DNA of 64,000 nucleotides. Source: Caenimonas sedimenti (GTDB taxonomy: Bacteria; Pseudomonadota; Gammaproteobacteria; Burkholderiales; Burkholderiaceae_C). The position numbers and the translations under genes were made by a program. Below are positions 15,668-24,051 of this stretch, one piece after another; within the stretch, counting starts at the first letter, position 1, and each line of letters starts with the position of its first letter. The stretch spans positions 1 to 64,000 of the forward strand of contig NZ_VOBQ01000023.1 of NCBI RefSeq assembly GCF_007833165.1, given 5' to 3'. The notes below the pieces were generated by a model. That model was not told where the DNA came from. It worked only from the letters and a program-made list of their open reading frames with translations, and did no database searches.

Positions 15668-16849
15668 ATGGAAGACATCGTCATCGTTTCCGCCGTGCGT
15701 ACCGCAGTCGGCAAGTTCGGCGGCTCGCTCGCCAAGATCCCCGCCACCGAGCTGGGCGCCATCGTGATCAAGGAAGCGCTCGCGCGCGCCAAGGTCGACC
15801 CGTCACAGGTCAGCGAAGTGATCATGGGCCAGGTGCTCACGGCGGGCTCCGGCCAGAACCCGGCGCGCCAGGCCACGCTGAAGGCCGGTCTGCCCAAGGA
15901 AGTGCCCGCGCTCACCATCAACGCCGTCTGCGGCTCCGGCCTCAAGGCCGTCATGCTCGCCGCGCAGGCGATTGCCTGGGGCGATGCGGAAATCGTTGTC
16001 GCCGGCGGCCAGGAAAACATGAGCGCCGCCCCGCACGTCCTGATGGGCTCGCGCGACGGCCAGCGCATGGGCGACTGGAAGATGCAGGACACCATGATCG
16101 TCGACGGCCTGTGGGATGTCTACAACCAGTACCACATGGGCGTGACGGCCGAGAACGTCGCCAAGGCGCACGACATCAGCCGTGACGCGCAGGACAAGCT
16201 GGCGCTCGGCAGCCAGACCAAAGCGGCCGCCGCGCAGGAAGCCGGCAAGTTCAAGGACGAGATCGTCGCCGTGAACATTCCCCAGAAGAAGGGCGACCCC
16301 ATCGTCTTCAATGCCGACGAGTTCATCAACAAGAAGACCAATGCGGAAGCGCTGGCCGGGCTGCGCCCCGCGTTCGACAAGGCTGGCAGCGTGACGGCCG
16401 GCAACGCGTCCGGCCTGAACGACGGCGCCGCGGCGCTGGTGCTGATGAGCGCGAAGAAGGCGGCCGAACTCGGCCTGAAGCCGCTGGCACGCATCAAGTC
16501 CTTCGGCACGAGCGGCCTCGACCCGGCCACGATGGGCATGGGCCCCGTGCCGGCCACCAAGAAGGCGCTGGAGCGCGCGGGGTGGAAGGCCTCGGAGGTC
16601 GACCTGTTCGAGCTGAACGAAGCCTTCGCCGCGCAGGCCTGCGCGGTCAACAAGGAACTCGGCATCGATGCCGCCAAGGTGAACGTGAACGGTGGCGCGA
16701 TCGCCATCGGGCACCCGATCGGTGCGTCCGGTGCGCGCATCCTGGTCACGCTGCTGCACGAGATGCAGCGGCGCGAGGCGAAGAAGGGCGTGGCCGCCCT
16801 GTGCATCGGTGGCGGCATGGGGGTTTCCCTTGCCGTCGAGCGTGTCTGA
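15668..16849 (+). CDS. phaA: Acetyl-CoA C-acetyltransferase (beta-ketothiolase)
   Basis: Condenses two acetyl-CoA to acetoacetyl-CoA, first step of PHB synthesis. It has 393 residues. The nucleophile C88 is in NAVCGSGLK, the catalytic H349 in GHPIGASG, and the second Cys C379 in ALCIGGGMG. The ATG at 15668 follows CAGGAGAGACATTC. A gap of 80 bases separates it from phaC, with GC-rich inverted text (CCCCCGC/GCGGGGG near 15613-15635) that could form a weak hairpin but has no U-run. Confidence 0.95.
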   Translation: MEDIVIVSAVRTAVGKFGGSLAKIPATELGAIVIKEALARAKVDPSQVSEVIMGQVLTAGSGQNPARQATLKAGLPKEVPALTINAVCGSGLKAVMLAAQAIAWGDAEIVVAGGQENMSAAPHVLMGSRDGQRMGDWKMQDTMIVDGLWDVYNQYHMGVTAENVAKAHDISRDAQDKLALGSQTKAAAAQEAGKFKDEIVAVNIPQKKGDPIVFNADEFINKKTNAEALAGLRPAFDKAGSVTAGNASGLNDGAAALVLMSAKKAAELGLKPLARIKSFGTSGLDPATMGMGPVPATKKALERAGWKASEVDLFELNEAFAAQACAVNKELGIDAAKVNVNGGAIAIGHPIGASGARILVTLLHEMQRREAKKGVAALCIGGGMGVSLAVERV

Positions 16850-16900
16850 CACGCGCACAATGGCCTGACAACAGCAACTGAAGAAGACAAGGAGAACCAC

Positions 16901-17638
16901 ATGGCCAAGAAAGTGGCATACGTCACCGGCGGAATGGGCGGCATCGGCACCGCCATCTGCCAGCGCCTGCACAAGGAAGGCTTCACTGTCATCGCGGGCT
17001 GCGGCCCGACGCGTGATTTCAACAAGTGGCTGGGCGAACAGAAGGCGCTGGGCTACGACTTCCACGCCTCGGTCGGCAATGTCGGCGACTGGGACTCCAC
17101 CGTCGAGGCGTTCAGCAAGTCCAAGGCCGAGCACGGCAGCATCGACGTCCTGGTGAACAACGCCGGCATCACCCGGGACCGCATGTTCCTGAAGATGACC
17201 CGCGAAGACTGGGACGCGGTGATCGAGACCAACCTCAATTCCATGTTCAACGTGACCAAGCAGGTCGTGGGCGACATGGTCGAGAAGGGCTGGGGCCGCA
17301 TCATCAACATCTCGTCCGTCAACGGCGAAAAGGGCCAGGCGGGGCAGACCAACTACTCGGCCGCCAAGGCCGGCATGCACGGCTTCACGATGGCGCTGGC
17401 GCAGGAACTCGCCAACAAGGGCGTGACGGTCAACACCGTGAGCCCGGGCTACATCGGCACCGACATGGTCAAGGCGATCCGCCAGGACGTGCTCGACAAG
17501 ATCGTCGGCACCATCCCGGTCAAGCGCCTGGGCGAGCCGAGCGAGATCGCTTCCATCATCGCCTGGCTGGCGGGTGATGAGGCGGGCTACTCCACCGGCG
17601 CCGACTTCTCGGTGAACGGCGGCCTCCATATGGGTTAG
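16901..17638 (+). CDS. phaB: Acetoacetyl-CoA reductase
   Basis: NADPH-dependent short-chain dehydrogenase of 245 residues that reduces acetoacetyl-CoA to (R)-3-hydroxybutyryl-CoA. It has the cofactor motif TGGMGGIG (residues 9-16), NNAG at 86-89, and the catalytic Ser-Tyr-Lys set in INISSVNG (S138/S139) and NYSAAKAG (Y152, K156). The ATG follows AAGGAGAACCAC. Last gene of the pha cluster; a strong terminator starts 22 bases after its stop. Confidence 0.96.
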   Translation: MAKKVAYVTGGMGGIGTAICQRLHKEGFTVIAGCGPTRDFNKWLGEQKALGYDFHASVGNVGDWDSTVEAFSKSKAEHGSIDVLVNNAGITRDRMFLKMTREDWDAVIETNLNSMFNVTKQVVGDMVEKGWGRIINISSVNGEKGQAGQTNYSAAKAGMHGFTMALAQELANKGVTVNTVSPGYIGTDMVKAIRQDVLDKIVGTIPVKRLGEPSEIASIIAWLAGDEAGYSTGADFSVNGGLHMG

Positions 17639-17660
17639 GGCGCGCAGCGCCCCCTCAAGG

Positions 17661-17689
17661 ACAAGGCCCGCTCCGCGGGCCTTGTTTTC
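17661..17689 (+). terminator. Rho-independent terminator after phaB
   Basis: A perfect 11-bp stem (ACAAGGCCCGC pairing with GCGGGCCTTGT) with a TCC loop, followed by TTTTCG. The left arm's ACAA also makes it weakly usable for the convergent minus-strand gene that ends at 17695. Confidence 0.9.
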
Positions 17690-17694
17690 GTCCG

Positions 17695-18102
17695 TTATGT
17701 TTCCAGGTCTTCGATCACCAGGTGCCGGTACTTCTGCCCGTACGACATGTTCGTGCCTTCGAGCAGGGCCATGACGCGATCGGATTCCTTCGCCGAGGGT
17801 GCGTGGATCATCAGGGCGAAGTGGCCCTGGCTCGCGAGTTCGGTGAACTTGCGGACGGTGTCCGCCTCGGTACCGGCCGACGGCAGCGGGATGTCGGCGT
17901 TGCCGACCGTGCGCGCGACCTCCTCCTGGAACATCTGCGGCGAGACCAGCGAGACCTCGCCCTCGTCGATACCGTCGTCGACGAGCTTCTGCATGGCATT
18001 GCGCGCGTCCTGCTCCCCGGGGAACATGAGGATCATGTAGCCGGTCGGGTAAAACACGCCGCGCATGGTCAGCATGCCGGGTTCGATGTGAAAAGGCTTC
18101 AT
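17695..18102 (-). CDS. Conserved hypothetical protein
   Basis: Protein of 135 residues with no signal peptide or membrane helix. I do not recognise the family. The start at 18102 (MKPFHIEPGML) follows GGAGCCAAAGA, and upstream in-frame codons have no binding site. The text (YMILMFPGEQDARNAMQKLVDDGI, then FALMIHAPSAKESDRVMALLEG) suggests a repeated beta-alpha-beta, ferredoxin-like fold with two similar halves, but this is a reading of pattern only. It is convergent with phaB and divergent from dusA; neither neighbour suggests a role. Confidence 0.7.
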   Translation of the reverse strand: MKPFHIEPGMLTMRGVFYPTGYMILMFPGEQDARNAMQKLVDDGIDEGEVSLVSPQMFQEEVARTVGNADIPLPSAGTEADTVRKFTELASQGHFALMIHAPSAKESDRVMALLEGTNMSYGQKYRHLVIEDLET

Positions 18103-18218
18103 TCTTTGGCTCCTTCCAGGGTGGCAGAGAGCATTCGAGCCCATACGGCCGGGCTTCGATGTCAGCGCCGTAGGCAACGGCGTGTAGGAGCGGGGCGCTG
18201 GGCCTTACAGTTCCAGGC

Positions 18219-19190
18219 GTGAACGACGAGACTTCTAACCCGTGGCGCCTTTCGGTGGCGCCGATGATGGACTGGACAGATCGGCATTGCCGCTACTTCC
18301 ACCGCCTGCTGAGCAAGAGGGCCAGGCTCTATACGGAGATGGTGACCACCGGGGCCTTGCTGCACGGCAACGTGCCGCGCCACCTGGATTTCGATGCCGC
18401 GGAGCACCCGGTAGCGCTGCAGCTCGGCGGCAGTGAACCGGCCGACCTCGCGAAATGCGCGCGGCTGGGCGTGGAGTGGGGCTACGACGAGATCAACCTC
18501 AACTGCGGCTGCCCCAGCGAACGGGTGCAGCGCGGCGCCTTCGGGGCCTGCCTGATGGCGGAGCCGGCGTTGGTGGCGGACTGCGTCAAGGCCATGGCCG
18601 ATGCGGTCAACGTGCCGGTGACGGTGAAGCACCGGATCGGCATCGACAAGGGCGAGAGCTACGAATTCGTGCGCGATTTCGTCGGCACGGTGGCCGAGGC
18701 TGGCTGCCGGGTCTTCATCGTGCACGCGCGCAATGCCTGGCTCAAAGGCTTGTCGCCCAAGGAGAACCGCGAAGTGCCCCCGTTGCGCTACGCCATGGTC
18801 CACCGGTTGAAGCAGGAGTTCCCGGATCTGGTCATCTCCATCAATGGCGGCATCACCAGCGATGCGCAGCTCGCCGAACAGCTGCAGCACGTCGACGGCG
18901 TGATGCTGGGGCGTGAGGCGTACCACCATCCCTGGTGGCTGGCAGGGTGGGACGCGCTGTGCGGGGATGAGCCACCACCGCGCAGCCGCGAGGAAGTGGA
19001 GGCCGCCATGGTCGGGTACATGGAACGCCAGGCGTCCTCGGGCACGCCTTGGCACTCGGTGGCCCGGCACATGATGGGCTTGTACAACGGCCTGCCGGGC
19101 GCGCGGCGCTGGCGCCAGGTCTGGAGCGACCACCGTCTCAAGGACCGGCCGCCGCGCGAAGTGATGGCGCTCGCCCACGAAAAGCTTTAA
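18219..19190 (+). CDS. dusA: tRNA-dihydrouridine synthase A
   Basis: FMN enzyme of 323 residues that reduces uridines 20/20a in the tRNA D-loop. SVAPMMDWTDRHCR at residues 12-25 and NLNCGCPSERVQRGAFGACLM, with the catalytic C98, are the DusA form of the Dus signature; HARNAWLKGLSPKENR distinguishes DusA from DusB and DusC. The start is a GTG at 18219 (GTGAACGACGAG). Its 3' end is 44 bases from the next operon on the same strand. Confidence 0.93.
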   Translation: MNDETSNPWRLSVAPMMDWTDRHCRYFHRLLSKRARLYTEMVTTGALLHGNVPRHLDFDAAEHPVALQLGGSEPADLAKCARLGVEWGYDEINLNCGCPSERVQRGAFGACLMAEPALVADCVKAMADAVNVPVTVKHRIGIDKGESYEFVRDFVGTVAEAGCRVFIVHARNAWLKGLSPKENREVPPLRYAMVHRLKQEFPDLVISINGGITSDAQLAEQLQHVDGVMLGREAYHHPWWLAGWDALCGDEPPPRSREEVEAAMVGYMERQASSGTPWHSVARHMMGLYNGLPGARRWRQVWSDHRLKDRPPREVMALAHEKL

Positions 19191-19234
19191 ACTTAAAATA
19201 TCCAGGTCTGGAGCAACAAGCGAACGGAGCGCGC

Positions 19235-21568
19235 ATGGATATCGTCTGCATCGGCGGCGGCCCGGCGGGCCTCTACTTCGCCCTGCTCATGAAGAAGCAG
19301 GACCCTTCGCATCGCGTGCGGGTGGTGGAGCGGAACAAGCCCTACGACACCTTCGGCTGGGGAGTCGTGTTCTCGGACCAGACGCTGGGCAACCTCCAGC
19401 AGGCCGATCCGGAATCGGCCGGCGAGATCCTCGGCGCGTTCAACCACTGGGACGACATCGAGGTCCACATCCGCGGGCGCAAATTCCGCTCGGGCGGGCA
19501 TGGCTTCTGCGGCATCGGCCGCAAGCGGCTGCTGAACATCCTGCAACGGCGTTGCGAGGCCCTGGGCGTGGAACTGGTGTTCGAAGCCGACGTGCAGGAC
19601 GACCAGGCTTATGCCGAAGCGGACCTGATCATTGCGAGCGACGGCCTGAACAGCCGCATCCGCACGAAGTACGCGTCGACCTTCCAGCCCGACATCGACC
19701 TGCGGACCTGCCGCTTCGTCTGGCTGGGCACCCACAAGCGTTTCGAAGCGTTCACCTTCGCATTCGAGGAAACAGAGCACGGCTGGTTCCAGGCGCACGC
19801 CTACCAGTTCGACGACGAAACCTCGACCTTCATCGTGGAAACGCCGGAGGAGGTGTGGAAGAAGGCGGGGCTCGACACGATGGAGAAGGAAGACGCGATC
19901 GCGTTTTGCGAGAAGCTCTTTGCCAGTCACCTGGACGGCAACCCGCTGATGTCGAACTCTGCGCACTTGCGCGGTTCTGCCCAATGGATCCGGTTTCCGC
20001 GCGTCGTCTGCAAGACCTGGGTTCGCGACGAAGGCGGACCGCCCATCGTGCTGATGGGTGATGCGGCGCATACGGCTCATTTCTCGGTGGGCTCGGGGAC
20101 GAAGCTGGCGCTGGAGGATTCGATCGAGCTCGCGCGCTGCATCAGTCAATCGCCGCGCGACCTCCGGGCGGCCCTGCAACGCTATGAGGCCGTCCGCAGC
20201 ATCGAGGTGCTGAAAATCCAGAACGCCGCGCGCAATTCGACCGAGTGGTTCGAGAACGTGACGCGCTACGTGAACCTCCCTCCCGAGCAATTCGCCTATT
20301 CACTGCTCACGCGCAGCCAGCGCATCAGCCATGAGAACCTGCGGCTGCGTGACCGCGGTTACGTGGAAGACTACGAGGACTGGATGGCTGAACGCGCGGG
20401 CCAGCCGCGGCCGCCGGAGCGCCAGCCGATCCCGCCGATGTTCACGCCGTTCACGCTGCGTGAAGTCACGCTGAAGAACCGCGTGGTGGTGTCGCCGATG
20501 GCGCAGTATTCCTGCGCCGACGGCCTGCCGGCCGACTATCACCTGGTCCACCTCGGTGCCCGTGCCATGGGTGGGGCCGGCTTGGTCTTCGCCGAGATGA
20601 CCTGCCCCACGCCCGACGCGCGCATCACCCCCGGCTGCCCGGGTCTCTGGAACACGCAGCAGCGCGACGGCTGGAAGCGCATCGTGGATTTCATCCACGC
20701 CAGCACCGAAGCGAAGGTCGCGATGCAGTTGGGCCACGCCGGTGCCAAGGGTTCCACCCGCGTCCCCTGGGAGGGCGAAGACCAGCCGCTGGCATCCGGC
20801 AACTGGCCGCTCATTTCGGCGTCGCCTCAGCAATACCTGGACGGCGTCAGCGACTGGTCGCGCGCCATGACGCGGCAGGACATGGAGCGCGTGCGCGACG
20901 ACTTCGTCCGCAGCACCGTCCTGGCGGCCGAGGCCGGCTTCGACTGGCTCGAACTGCACTGCGCGCATGGCTACCTTCTTTCCAGCTTCATTTCGCCGCT
21001 GACCAATCAGCGGACCGATGAATACGGCGGCTCGCTGGAGAACCGTCTGCGCTACCCGCTGGAAGTCTTCGCGGGCATGCGCGCCGCCTGGCCCGATCAC
21101 TTGCCGATGTCGGTGCGGATCTCGGCGCACGACTGGGTGGATGGCGGGATCACGCCCGACGACGCCGTGGCCATCGCACGCGCCTTCAAGGCAGCGGGCG
21201 CCGACCTGATCGATTGTTCGTCGGGCCAGGTCAGCAAGAAGCAGCAGCCGGTGTATGGGCGGATGTACCAGACCCCGTTTGCGGATCGCATCCGCAACGA
21301 AGCGGGAATCGCCACCATGGCGGTGGGTGCGATCTCCGAAGCCGATCACGTGAACAGCATCATCGCCGCGGGCCGGGCCGACCTGTGCGCCGTTGCGCGC
21401 CCGCATCTGGCCAACCCCGCCTGGTCGTTGCTCGAGGCGGCGAAGATCGGCTACGGAGACGTGCAGTGGCCCGTGCAGTACCTTTCGGGCAAGAACCAGC
21501 TCGAACGCAACCTCGAGCGAGAGCGGGCCATGCAGCCCCAGGAGACCAAGATTGAACGATTCAACTGA
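19235..21568 (+). CDS. Bifunctional aryl-CoA monooxygenase/flavin reductase (2-aminobenzoyl-CoA or salicylyl-CoA type)
   Basis: A fusion of two flavoproteins in 777 residues. Residues 1 to about 390 are a PHBH-type FAD monooxygenase with IGGGPAGLYF at 6-15 and the second FAD site VLMGDAAHTAHFSVGSG. From about 400, beginning PPMFTPFTLREVTLKNR, is a full NADH:flavin/old-yellow-enzyme domain with LELHCAHGYLLSSFISPLTNQR. This layout is that of 2-aminobenzoyl-CoA monooxygenase/reductase and of salicylyl-CoA 5-hydroxylase, which hydroxylate, and in the first case also reduce, a CoA-bound ring. The crotonase, dehydrogenase and RidA genes that follow favour the anthraniloyl-CoA route. The ATG at 19235 follows CGAACGGAGCGCGC. 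No CoA ligase gene is in the operon. Confidence 0.9.
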   Translation: MDIVCIGGGPAGLYFALLMKKQDPSHRVRVVERNKPYDTFGWGVVFSDQTLGNLQQADPESAGEILGAFNHWDDIEVHIRGRKFRSGGHGFCGIGRKRLLNILQRRCEALGVELVFEADVQDDQAYAEADLIIASDGLNSRIRTKYASTFQPDIDLRTCRFVWLGTHKRFEAFTFAFEETEHGWFQAHAYQFDDETSTFIVETPEEVWKKAGLDTMEKEDAIAFCEKLFASHLDGNPLMSNSAHLRGSAQWIRFPRVVCKTWVRDEGGPPIVLMGDAAHTAHFSVGSGTKLALEDSIELARCISQSPRDLRAALQRYEAVRSIEVLKIQNAARNSTEWFENVTRYVNLPPEQFAYSLLTRSQRISHENLRLRDRGYVEDYEDWMAERAGQPRPPERQPIPPMFTPFTLREVTLKNRVVVSPMAQYSCADGLPADYHLVHLGARAMGGAGLVFAEMTCPTPDARITPGCPGLWNTQQRDGWKRIVDFIHASTEAKVAMQLGHAGAKGSTRVPWEGEDQPLASGNWPLISASPQQYLDGVSDWSRAMTRQDMERVRDDFVRSTVLAAEAGFDWLELHCAHGYLLSSFISPLTNQRTDEYGGSLENRLRYPLEVFAGMRAAWPDHLPMSVRISAHDWVDGGITPDDAVAIARAFKAAGADLIDCSSGQVSKKQQPVYGRMYQTPFADRIRNEAGIATMAVGAISEADHVNSIIAAGRADLCAVARPHLANPAWSLLEAAKIGYGDVQWPVQYLSGKNQLERNLERERAMQPQETKIERFN

Positions 21569-22412
21569 GCGCCTGGACCCGGCGCTGGCCGCGGGCAATC
21601 GCCAGCAACTCGCCGGCTACCGCGCGCAGCACTTTCTCTGGGAGGTGGAGCAGGGTGTGGCGACGGTCACCCTGAACCGCCCCGACCGCAAGAACCCGCT
21701 GACCTTCGACTCGTACGCCGAACTGCGCGACCTGTTCGGCCGGTTGAAGTACGCCACCGACGTGCATGCCGTGGTCGTCACGGGTGCCGGCGGTAACTTC
21801 TGCTCGGGCGGCGACGTGCACGAGATCATCGGGCCCCTGGTCAAGCTGAAGGCGCCTGAGCTGCTGATGTTCACCCGCATGACGGGCGACCTGGTGAAGG
21901 CGATGCGCGCCTGCCCGCAACCCATCGTGGCCGCCATCGACGGCATCTGCGCCGGCGCCGGCGCCATCGTCGCCATGGCCTCGGACCTGCGCTTCGGCAC
22001 GGCGCGCAGCAAGACGGCATTTCTCTTCAACCGCGTCGGCCTGGCCGGCTGCGACATGGGCGCATGCGCCATGCTGCCGCGCATCGTCGGCCAAGGGCGT
22101 GCGAGCGAGCTGCTCTACACCGGCCGCGCGCTGGGTGGCGAAGAGGGCGAGCGCTGGGGCTTCTTCAACCGGCTCTGCGCGCCCGAGGCCGTGCTGGCCG
22201 ATGCGCAGGCGATGGCCCGCGATCTGGCAAGCGGCCCCACCTTTGCCAACGGCATCACCAAGACCATGCTCCACCAGGAGTGGGCCATGACGATCGAACA
22301 GGCGATCGAAGCCGAGGCGCAAGCCCAGGCGATCTGCATGCTCACCGAGGATTTCAACCGCGCTTACGAGGCGTTCGTGGCCAAGCGCAAGCCGGCCTTC
22401 GAAGGGAATTGA
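21552..22412 (+). CDS. Enoyl-CoA hydratase/isomerase (crotonase) family protein
   Basis: Crotonase-fold protein of 286 residues acting on a CoA thioester. The oxyanion-hole text FCSGGDVHEI and ICAGAGAIVAMASDL is present. Aligned by eye to rat enoyl-CoA hydratase, the two catalytic Glu positions are not Glu (Ile in GAGAIVAM and Arg in FNRVGLAG), while an Asp occurs in GCDMGACAML, as in other non-hydratase or divergent crotonases. So simple hydration is not assured; ring hydrolysis or isomerisation is possible. The start is a TTG at 21552 with AGGAG seven bases before it, overlapping the monooxygenase gene by 17 bases; no ATG fits. Confidence 0.85.
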   Translation: MNDSTERLDPALAAGNRQQLAGYRAQHFLWEVEQGVATVTLNRPDRKNPLTFDSYAELRDLFGRLKYATDVHAVVVTGAGGNFCSGGDVHEIIGPLVKLKAPELLMFTRMTGDLVKAMRACPQPIVAAIDGICAGAGAIVAMASDLRFGTARSKTAFLFNRVGLAGCDMGACAMLPRIVGQGRASELLYTGRALGGEEGERWGFFNRLCAPEAVLADAQAMARDLASGPTFANGITKTMLHQEWAMTIEQAIEAEAQAQAICMLTEDFNRAYEAFVAKRKPAFEGN

Positions 22413-22413
22413 G

Positions 22414-23574
22414 ATGCGTGACCTGAGCCACCTCGACTGGCCGTTCTTCGAGGAGCAGCACGGCCATCTCGCCGCCGAACTCGACGAATGGGCGAGCACC
22501 CACGTTGCCCATCTGCATGGCCCGGATGTCGACAGCGCCTGCCGGCAGCTGGTGCGCGAACTCGGGCGCGGGGGCTGGTTGCGCCACGCCGTGGGCGGCA
22601 GCCAGGGCCACCAGGACGTGATCGACACGCGCGCCATCTGCCTGATCCGCGAGACGCTGGCGCGGCACAACGGCCTGGCCGACTTCGCGTTCGCGATGCA
22701 GGGGCTAGGCTCCGGTGCGATCAGCCTGCAAGGGTCGCAGCAGCAGAAGGAACGCTACCTGGGCCGCGTCGCCGAGGGCGACGCCATCGCCGCCTTCGCG
22801 CTGTCGGAACCCGATGCGGGTTCCGACGTCGCCAACCTGCAGTGCGCGGCGCATGTCGAGGGCGACCACGTGATCCTGGAAGGCGAGAAGACCTGGATCT
22901 CCAATGGCGGCATCGCGGATTTCTATGTCGTGTTCTGCCGCACCGGCGAAGCGCCGGGACCGCGCGGCATCTCCGCCTTCATCGTCGATGCCGACACCCC
23001 AGGCTTCGAGATCGCCGAGCGCATCGAGGTGATCGCGCCGCATCCGCTCGCGCGCCTGCGCTTCCAGAACTGCCGCATCCCGCTGGCCAACCGGATCGGC
23101 GCCGCGGGCGAAGGCTTCAAGGTGGCGATGCGCACGCTCGACGTGTTCCGCACGTCGGTGGCCGCGGCCGCCCTGGGCTTCGCCCGGCGCGCGCTCGACG
23201 AGGCACTGGTCCGCACGACCACGCGCAAGATGTTCAACCAGACGCTGGCGGATTTCCAGCTGACGCAGGCAAAGCTGGCGCAGATGGCGACGACCATCGA
23301 CAGCTCGGCCCTGCTGGTCTACCGCGCGGCCTGGCAGCGCGACCAGGGGCGCAACGTCACCAAGGAGGCCGCGATGGCCAAGATGGTGGCGACCGAGGGT
23401 GCGCAGCAGGTGATCGACGCCGCCGTGCAGATGTTCGGTGGACTGGGCGTGAGGAGCGGTGAAATGGTGGAGCAGCTGTACCGGGAGATCCGGTCGCTTC
23501 GCATCTACGAAGGAGCAACCGAAGTGCAGCAACTGATCATCGCGCGCGAAATGTTGAAGGAGGTGCGTGGATGA
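22414..23574 (+). CDS. Acyl-CoA dehydrogenase
   Basis: FAD acyl-CoA dehydrogenase of 386 residues. The FAD and substrate-binding text FALSEPDAGSDVA and TWISNGGIADFYVVF, and the C-terminal catalytic-base segment RIYEGATEVQQLIIARE with its Glu, are standard. It lies one base after the crotonase stop, and its end overlaps ridA by four bases. In this operon it probably oxidises the reduced ring or an opened-chain CoA intermediate from the bifunctional monooxygenase. The chain or ring specificity is not visible. Confidence 0.9.
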   Translation: MRDLSHLDWPFFEEQHGHLAAELDEWASTHVAHLHGPDVDSACRQLVRELGRGGWLRHAVGGSQGHQDVIDTRAICLIRETLARHNGLADFAFAMQGLGSGAISLQGSQQQKERYLGRVAEGDAIAAFALSEPDAGSDVANLQCAAHVEGDHVILEGEKTWISNGGIADFYVVFCRTGEAPGPRGISAFIVDADTPGFEIAERIEVIAPHPLARLRFQNCRIPLANRIGAAGEGFKVAMRTLDVFRTSVAAAALGFARRALDEALVRTTTRKMFNQTLADFQLTQAKLAQMATTIDSSALLVYRAAWQRDQGRNVTKEAAMAKMVATEGAQQVIDAAVQMFGGLGVRSGEMVEQLYREIRSLRIYEGATEVQQLIIAREMLKEVRG

Positions 23575-24041
23575 GCGCCGCCCGGCCGCCCGAAGGCGCT
23601 CGCACCGAAGTGCGCAGCACGGAGGTTTCTTCTATCCCCGGTTCTCCCCACCAGGCCATCCTGCCGGAAGGCTGGCCGCGTCCCAAAGGCTATGCCAACG
23701 GGGTGCTGGCCCAGGGCCGCACGCTCGCCATCGCCGGCATGATCGGCTGGGACCCGCAATGCGTGTTCCACACCGACGATTTCGGCGGCCAGGCCCGCCA
23801 GGCCCTGCAGAACATCGCCGACGTGCTCAAGGCCGCGGGTGGCGATGCTTCGCACATCGTGCGCATGACCTGGTACGTCACCGACAAGCGCGCGTACCTG
23901 GCCGCGAGCCGTGAGATCGGCCAGGCCTATCGCGAGATCATCGGGAACTACACGGTGGCGATGACCGCGGTGCAGGTGAGCGCGCTGATCGAGGACCGGG
24001 CGAAAGTGGAAATCGAGGTGACTGCCGTCCTGCCGGGATAG
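23571..24041 (+). CDS. RidA family protein (enamine/imine deaminase-like)
   Basis: Trimeric YjgF/RidA-fold protein of 156 residues, with GYANGVLAQGRTLAIAGMIGWD and HIVRMTWYVTDKRAYLAASREIG. RidA enzymes hydrolyse reactive enamines or imines; others in catabolic clusters act on pathway intermediates. Fourth gene of the aryl-CoA operon, coupled to the dehydrogenase by an ATGA overlap. An imine-forming amino substrate such as anthraniloyl-CoA would give it a role in releasing ammonia, whereas salicylyl-CoA would not. The usual RidA arginine that contacts the carboxylate may be the one in HIVRMTWY. Confidence 0.85.
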   Translation: MSAARPPEGARTEVRSTEVSSIPGSPHQAILPEGWPRPKGYANGVLAQGRTLAIAGMIGWDPQCVFHTDDFGGQARQALQNIADVLKAAGGDASHIVRMTWYVTDKRAYLAASREIGQAYREIIGNYTVAMTAVQVSALIEDRAKVEIEVTAVLPG

Positions 24042-24051
24042 CTCGCGTCCC

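Noticed and set aside
19049..19234. N-terminal extension of the bifunctional monooxygenase to an upstream start
   Set aside because: It would lie inside dusA, and the FAD motif normally starts within the first ten residues, as it does from 19235.
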